Source of the DNA: Azolla pinnata
Taxonomy: Eukaryota; Streptophyta; Polypodiopsida; Salviniales; Salviniaceae
Assembly (NCBI GenBank): GCA_037176905.1
Contig: JBBBWG010002737.1
Span: 1 to 32,651, forward strand
Direction of reading: 5' to 3'
DNA length: 32,651 nt
In this document: in pieces, positions 30,601-32,651 of the stretch
Position numbering within the stretch: the stretch's first letter is position 1
Layout of the letters: each line of letters begins with the position of its first letter
Made by a program: the position numbers and the translations under genes
Notes under the pieces: generated by a model
The model's database searches: none
Seen by the model: only the letters and a program-made list of their open reading frames with translations
What the model was told of the DNA's origin: nothing

Positions 30601-31619
30601 AGATACTGCTTGTATTCTCGCATATGCATGGGAGTATAGATCCCCATATTGGTTTATTATGCCTCTATTTTTCACCAGCAGCAGCAATTTATTACTGAAA
30701 AATAGTTTCTATTGGCTTGATGTGTGGGGTCGTTGTGTAGAGCACACTCCCTATCTCCAGTGACTGATGGCCTAGCTACTTGAGCATTATATATCGTCTC
30801 TTTTTGGTGACTTAAGGTTATTCTTACCTGCCAGGAATAACAACGTCATCAGCTGTGTTTGATTACATAGATACTCTAGTCGTAACATGCGTTCCATCTT
30901 TCCATTATTTTGTCTTCGAACCATTTTTTGGTATGGCCTCTTCTGTCTCTGCATCAAGCTGCGATCATTGAGATATGCATGTGATAGTATCTCTGGTTGC
31001 AAGTGATGTCCCTGCTACTTGTGATAATAAAATTGAGGATCTTTACGAATCTCATTAGTTCTGGTGTAGCTACTATACAGGACTGTTCCTCTTAGAAATA
31101 AAAGAGAAGGAAAAGATGGGTTTTGAAAGTCAGATTTGGGGAAGATATGATATTGTGAAGGTTTTAGCTTATGTTTCAGGATACAACCTGGACAAAGTGT
31201 AGAATCTGAATCTGTGGCACAATTCTAGGGTCTTTTTCTAGCTCGCTTCTTGGCTTTCATAATGTCTGGCAACTGGGAAAAGGACCTTTTTGTGCTTTTC
31301 ACAAGATGGGATCCTTGTTCATTAATAGGAGGCATGTGCATGTTTTATGGATAGCCAACAAACTGATTGATTTTCTTGTTTTTTGTTACAGAATGGTGCT
31401 GTTGCAGCGGCAATACAAATATGGAAGCAAAACGTTGACCGAGAGTTTGAGGGTGTAGAAGAGTGTCCCATATGTTACAGCATCATTCATACCTCAAATC
31501 ATAGTCTACCACGACTAGCTTGTAAAACATGCAGACACAAATTTCACGCTGCATGCCTTTACAAGTGGTTCTCTACTTCACACAAATCTACATGCCCACT
31601 TTGCCAAACTCCATTCTAA
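12584..31619 (+). CDS. LTN1: E3 ubiquitin-protein ligase Listerin (sixteen coding exons)
   Basis: Listerin binds 60S ribosomal subunits blocked by peptidyl-tRNA, with NEMF/Rqc2-type partners, and ubiquitinates the stalled nascent chain for Cdc48/p97 and the proteasome in the cytosol. The joined model has 1934 codons plus stop, close to plant Listerins of about 1,900 residues. Residues 1-50 ([12 protein letters not shown], then SAASLLKPS and [10 protein letters not shown]) are the conserved N-terminus. HEAT/ARM-like helical repeats fill most of the protein. Exon 15 encodes the RWD-like segment ([20 protein letters not shown]). The C-terminal RING has zinc ligands C1884, C1887, C1903, C1906, H1911, C1914, C1927 and C1930, ending CPLCQTPF. 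All exon phases match, with one GC-AG intron. Uncertain points are the exon 11 donor and a possible extra exon at 26698-26766. No stop or frameshift breaks the model, so it looks functional. Confidence 0.93.
12866..13036. repeat. 88-bp tandem duplication in LTN1 intron 1
   Basis: The unit starting CGCAAATGAGTTGATGTTCC occurs at 12866-12953 and again from 12954, with about two substitutions and a shortened end. A recent local duplication. Confidence 0.9.
13308..13422 (+). CDS. LTN1: LTN1 exon 2
   Basis: Completes AG|T (Ser) and reads [20 protein letters not shown] then [18 protein letters not shown]. Acceptor TGTTCAG, donor GTGAGT. Ends in phase 0. Confidence 0.88.
14020..14195. repeat. Diverged 93-bp tandem duplication in LTN1 intron 2
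   Basis: GTATCTCTTGATAATGGCCTT occurs at 14031 and 14124 with similar sequence on both sides (TGACGAGGCCAT, CCATCT). Copies differ by several substitutions and small gaps. Confidence 0.75.
16340..16523 (+). pseudogene. Ty1/Copia reverse-transcriptase fragment in LTN1 intron 2
   Basis: The frame reads [20 protein letters not shown] then [13 protein letters not shown], the conserved start of Copia reverse transcriptase (YKARLVAKG, FSPVVK). It degenerates after about 16500 and stops at 16523-16525. The catalytic YVDD region is not seen nearby. It lies in the same orientation as LTN1. Confidence 0.8.
16698..17280. repeat. Pair of short direct repeats about 520 bp apart in LTN1 intron 2
   Basis: AAATGGCTATTTCCAC followed by TCTCTTT and GCAAGGAAT occurs near 16705-16760 and near 17232-17276. 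These may be the ends of a worn transposon linked to the Copia fragment just upstream, or a simple duplication. Confidence 0.45.
17425..17760. repeat. Diverged direct duplication in LTN1 intron 2
   Basis: CTACTCAGGAACA ... TGAGGTGTGGTCAGCTGTG (from about 17452) recurs as CTGCTCAGGAATA ... TGAGGTGAGGCCAGCTGTG (from about 17678). Two similar stretches of roughly 80 bp lie about 225 bp apart. Confidence 0.45.
17964..18026 (+). CDS. LTN1: LTN1 exon 3, with GC donor
   Basis: Encodes [21 protein letters not shown]. Phase 0 at both ends. The donor is AGG|GCAAGT, since the next exon requires codon-phase joining (R then VKAL). The nearby GT at 18031 would shift the frame. Confidence 0.85.
18128..18205 (+). 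CDS. LTN1: LTN1 exon 4
   Basis: Encodes [20 protein letters not shown] then QLLPNW. Acceptor TTGACAG, donor GTAGAT, phase 0 to 0. Confidence 0.88.
18342..18433 (+). CDS. LTN1: LTN1 exon 5
   Basis: Encodes [20 protein letters not shown] then [11 protein letters not shown]. Family members have the same FEYKKL segment. Ends in phase 2 before GTATGA. Confidence 0.88.
19217..19319 (+). CDS. LTN1: LTN1 exon 6
   Basis: Encodes (G)[20 protein letters not shown] then [14 protein letters not shown], the conserved APHL...WW segment. I use the first of two adjacent acceptors (TTACAG|CAG), which keeps the family GR before the hydrophobic residue; the second would drop one residue. Donor GTATTG. Confidence 0.85.
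19320..21644 (+). other. LTN1 intron 6 (2.3 kb), no gene supported
   Basis: Phase 0 intron. The stretch 19775-19815 (AGTGGGCTGAACCCTTGTTTG) resembles 14425-14460 in intron 2, and AGGATCCAAATC at about 21148 resembles one near 14788, so a worn dispersed repeat may be present in both introns. The 151-codon ORF at 20309-20764 has no recognisable domain. Confidence 0.6.
21645..21797 (+). CDS. LTN1: LTN1 exon 7
   Basis: Encodes [20 protein letters not shown] and continues through SPHTIADKS to KIYEQ. Acceptor TTTCCAG, donor GTAAGC, phase 0 to 0. Confidence 0.9.
21993..22648 (+). CDS. LTN1: LTN1 exon 8
   Basis: Encodes about 219 residues of helical repeat from [20 protein letters not shown] to DWIIENSE. 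Includes [19 protein letters not shown] and [17 protein letters not shown]. Acceptor TTCTGCAG; ends in phase 2 (AG) before GTGTTT. Confidence 0.92.
22939..23440 (+). CDS. LTN1: LTN1 exon 9
   Basis: Completes AG|G (Arg) and encodes [20 protein letters not shown] to LFPIVKSM. Helical-repeat region with a polar loop ([15 protein letters not shown]). Acceptor TTAATAG, donor GTATGG. Confidence 0.9.
23515..24041 (+). CDS. LTN1: LTN1 exon 10
   Basis: Encodes [20 protein letters not shown] to [11 protein letters not shown]. Contains an acidic linker ([12 protein letters not shown]). Ends in phase 2 (AG) before GTTTGT. Confidence 0.88.
24042..25544 (+). other. LTN1 intron 10 (1.5 kb), no gene supported
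   Basis: Phase 2 intron ending CTTTCTGCAG. Split codon AG|A keeps the reading frame into exon 11. I see no exon, repeat or transposon protein in it; the short ORF at 24271-24453 has no recognisable features. Confidence 0.65.
25545..26325 (+). CDS. LTN1: LTN1 exon 11
   Basis: Encodes (R)[20 protein letters not shown] onward, with [20 protein letters not shown] and an acidic disordered stretch ([14 protein letters not shown]). I place the donor at CAG|GTGATA. An alternative donor GAG|GTAGCA would end the exon at 26268 in the same phase and remove 19 residues. Confidence 0.8.
26698..26766 (+). other. LTN1: Possible additional LTN1 exon (69 nt)
   Basis: ACTCTTTCAG|G opens and AAG|GTGTTT closes a 69-nt stop-free segment encoding [20 protein letters not shown] then ILK. 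It is phase 0 at both ends, matching exons 11 and 12, and reads as an amphipathic helix. It would raise the protein to 1957 residues. It may be constitutive, a cassette exon or chance. Confidence 0.4.
27171..27828 (+). CDS. LTN1: LTN1 exon 12
   Basis: Encodes [20 protein letters not shown] to GGCVESIT. Includes [20 protein letters not shown] and [15 protein letters not shown], typical of the family mid-region. Acceptor TTTGCAG; ends in phase 1 before GTTGAT. Confidence 0.92.
27907..29003 (+). CDS. LTN1: LTN1 exon 13
   Basis: Longest exon, about 366 residues from (D)[19 protein letters not shown] to [10 protein letters not shown]. Includes [20 protein letters not shown] and [18 protein letters not shown]. 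Acceptor GCTGCAG, donor GTAATG, ends in phase 0. Confidence 0.93.
29130..29594 (+). CDS. LTN1: LTN1 exon 14
   Basis: Encodes [20 protein letters not shown] to LLDEEFSQ. Includes [20 protein letters not shown] and LRDRS, the conserved approach to the RWD segment. Acceptor GATGCAG, donor GTATTA. Confidence 0.93.
30196..30426 (+). CDS. LTN1: LTN1 exon 15 (RWD-like segment)
   Basis: Encodes [20 protein letters not shown], then [31 protein letters not shown] and [14 protein letters not shown]. The YPLRPV/DC..R.GI.E...RKW pattern is the Listerin RWD domain, which contacts the 60S subunit and helps place the RING. Phase 0 to 0. Confidence 0.94.
31392..31619 (+). CDS. LTN1: LTN1 exon 16 (RING domain and stop)
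   Basis: Encodes [37 protein letters not shown] and the RING to CPLCQTPF, then TAA. Zinc-ligand spacing is C-x2-C-x15-C-x2-C-x4-H-x2-C-x12-C-x2-C, all eight present. Acceptor GTTACAG. Confidence 0.96.
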   Translation, partial: NGAVAAAIQIWKQNVDREFEGVEECPICYSIIHTSNHSLPRLACKTCRHKFHAACLYKWFSTSHKSTCPLCQTPF

Positions 31620-32050
31620 GGGCAGTGTTCCAGCTATTCTTAACTATTGTCATATGAAATGGGTTCACAAGCAATGCTGGCATCCTTTCTGTATGATTAA
31701 AATTAAACTCTGATGGAAAGAGTTTATAGGATAACCTGATGTACATTGAGTATGTCCCTATATCATCATTGTAAAGTGAGATTCTCTATCGCATCTCTAT
31801 GAAACAGTTGGAGCAGTCTACTAAGCTAGATACTACCTTATGAAGAAGTATGGTCTAAATTTTAGCTCATACCAATTAAAGTTGTGATGCCATGGCTTTG
31901 TGAAATTCTGTTTAGTTTTCTTAACAGATAGGTTTCAATTGATTGCTCTCAGTTAAGGAAACGCTTGTTCATCATGCCATATCAATAGTAGGGGATAGTA
32001 TTATCTCGTTTTCCCAGTAATACTTGGTAGATGTTGAATTGACCAATAAA
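31620..32050 (+). other. LTN1: LTN1 3' flank with candidate poly(A) signal
   Basis: No coding sequence. AATAAA lies at 32045-32050, and ATTAAAATTAAA near 31697 is a weaker and nearer option. Plant poly(A) signals are loose, so the true end is uncertain. Confidence 0.4.
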
Positions 32051-32520
32051 ACAGATGAATTGACCTTTGTTTGCAGGGATGCCAAATAACTTAGTTACTG
32101 TCTTGGTTAATGACAATTTGCTTGATAGAAGTGTAATTCTTCATTTTGCCAGAGCCTTTTATCAATTTTCTTGTTCTACCAAATCTTGTCTTGAATTTCA
32201 GTTTTACTTATATTGATTCAATGCATAAAGAATTGCTACTCTATTTAGCATACTCAATACCTGCAATGGATCCATTTGACTATCATAGTTCTGGGAGTCA
32301 CATTTGGTAGGGGTTGACTTGGTATACTGTTAAGCAGCTATTGTAAAAGAGGCTTATTTTCTAAGGAATCCTAAAAACTTGCAAGCTAAAAGCAACACAC
32401 TTGACACGCCTTTGATAGTAGTATTCTTTTGCTAAATGTGGGATTGGGTGTATTAGGCTCAAATTTTTTTGCTATCTTGGGCAAGAGCCTAGTATGGTGA
32501 TTATGAGCCTTTCGCTGAAA
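32051..32520. other. Intergenic sequence, no gene seen
   Basis: AT-rich sequence between the LTN1 3' flank and the transposon terminus. No ORF of note or repeat recognised. Confidence 0.5.
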
Positions 32521-32651
32521 CACTATTGTGTGAAGAACAGGTAATATTGCTAAACAAATATTTTTTATAGCAAAATTTATGTGAAAAAAATATTTGATGT
32601 ATATCTAAAGGTTGGTAATGATACATGTATTATGAAACTAGCAAATTTGTG
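32521..32651 (+). mobile_element. CACTA-like transposon terminus, copy B (element runs off the window)
   Basis: Starts CACTATTGTGTGAAGAACAG and matches the reverse complement of 6109-6259 through to the window end (TATGAAACTAGCAAATTTGTG). The preceding bases (GCTGAAA) do not match the other copy. The body lies to the right, so this copy is inverted relative to copy A. Confidence 0.7.

Overview
The window looks like nuclear DNA of a land plant. It has spliceosomal introns with plant-type borders, AAACCCTAA telo-box motifs, Copia and CACTA-like transposon debris, and one large conserved eukaryotic gene, the plant form of the E3 ubiquitin ligase Listerin (LTN1). The Listerin N-terminus is recognisable but differs a good deal from the angiosperm proteins I know, and introns reach 4.5 kb. 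A fern, lycophyte, gymnosperm or early-diverging angiosperm is possible; the species cannot be fixed from the sequence.

Layout. 1-84: broken Copia integrase. 85-1050: AT-rich repeat family ending in a CACTA-like terminus. 1350-5766: promoter and six-exon remnant of a gene joining a ParB-like domain to a bacterial-type DNA N4/N6 methyltransferase of permuted (beta) motif order. It carries stops and frameshifts but all introns keep plant splice sites. 6109-6259: transposon-like terminus, present again in inverted orientation at 32521-32651 and running off the window. 6260-8175: second copy of the AT-rich family, with three tRNA-like A/B-box blocks about 570 bp apart. 8656-9823: small LTR element (TRIM-like) whose repeats carry heat-shock-element arrays upstream of a TATA box. 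9891-10987: CACTA-like debris with TTGACGC repeats. 11470-12160: AT-rich repeats and a small inverted repeat.

12584-31619 is LTN1 on the + strand. I resolve sixteen coding exons whose phases all join, giving 1934 codons plus stop, ending in an RWD-like segment and the C-terminal RING. One intron is GC-AG, and a further in-phase 69-nt exon is possible. Introns carry old transposon debris and local duplications, including a Copia reverse-transcriptase fragment. 31620 onward is the 3' flank, up to the second terminus.

LTN1 is the only gene that looks functional; it acts in ribosome-associated quality control. The most unusual item is the ParB-methyltransferase relic, whose coding region ends about 0.5 kb inside a repeated, CACTA-like terminus. 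That makes it a candidate transposon-borne DNA methyltransferase.
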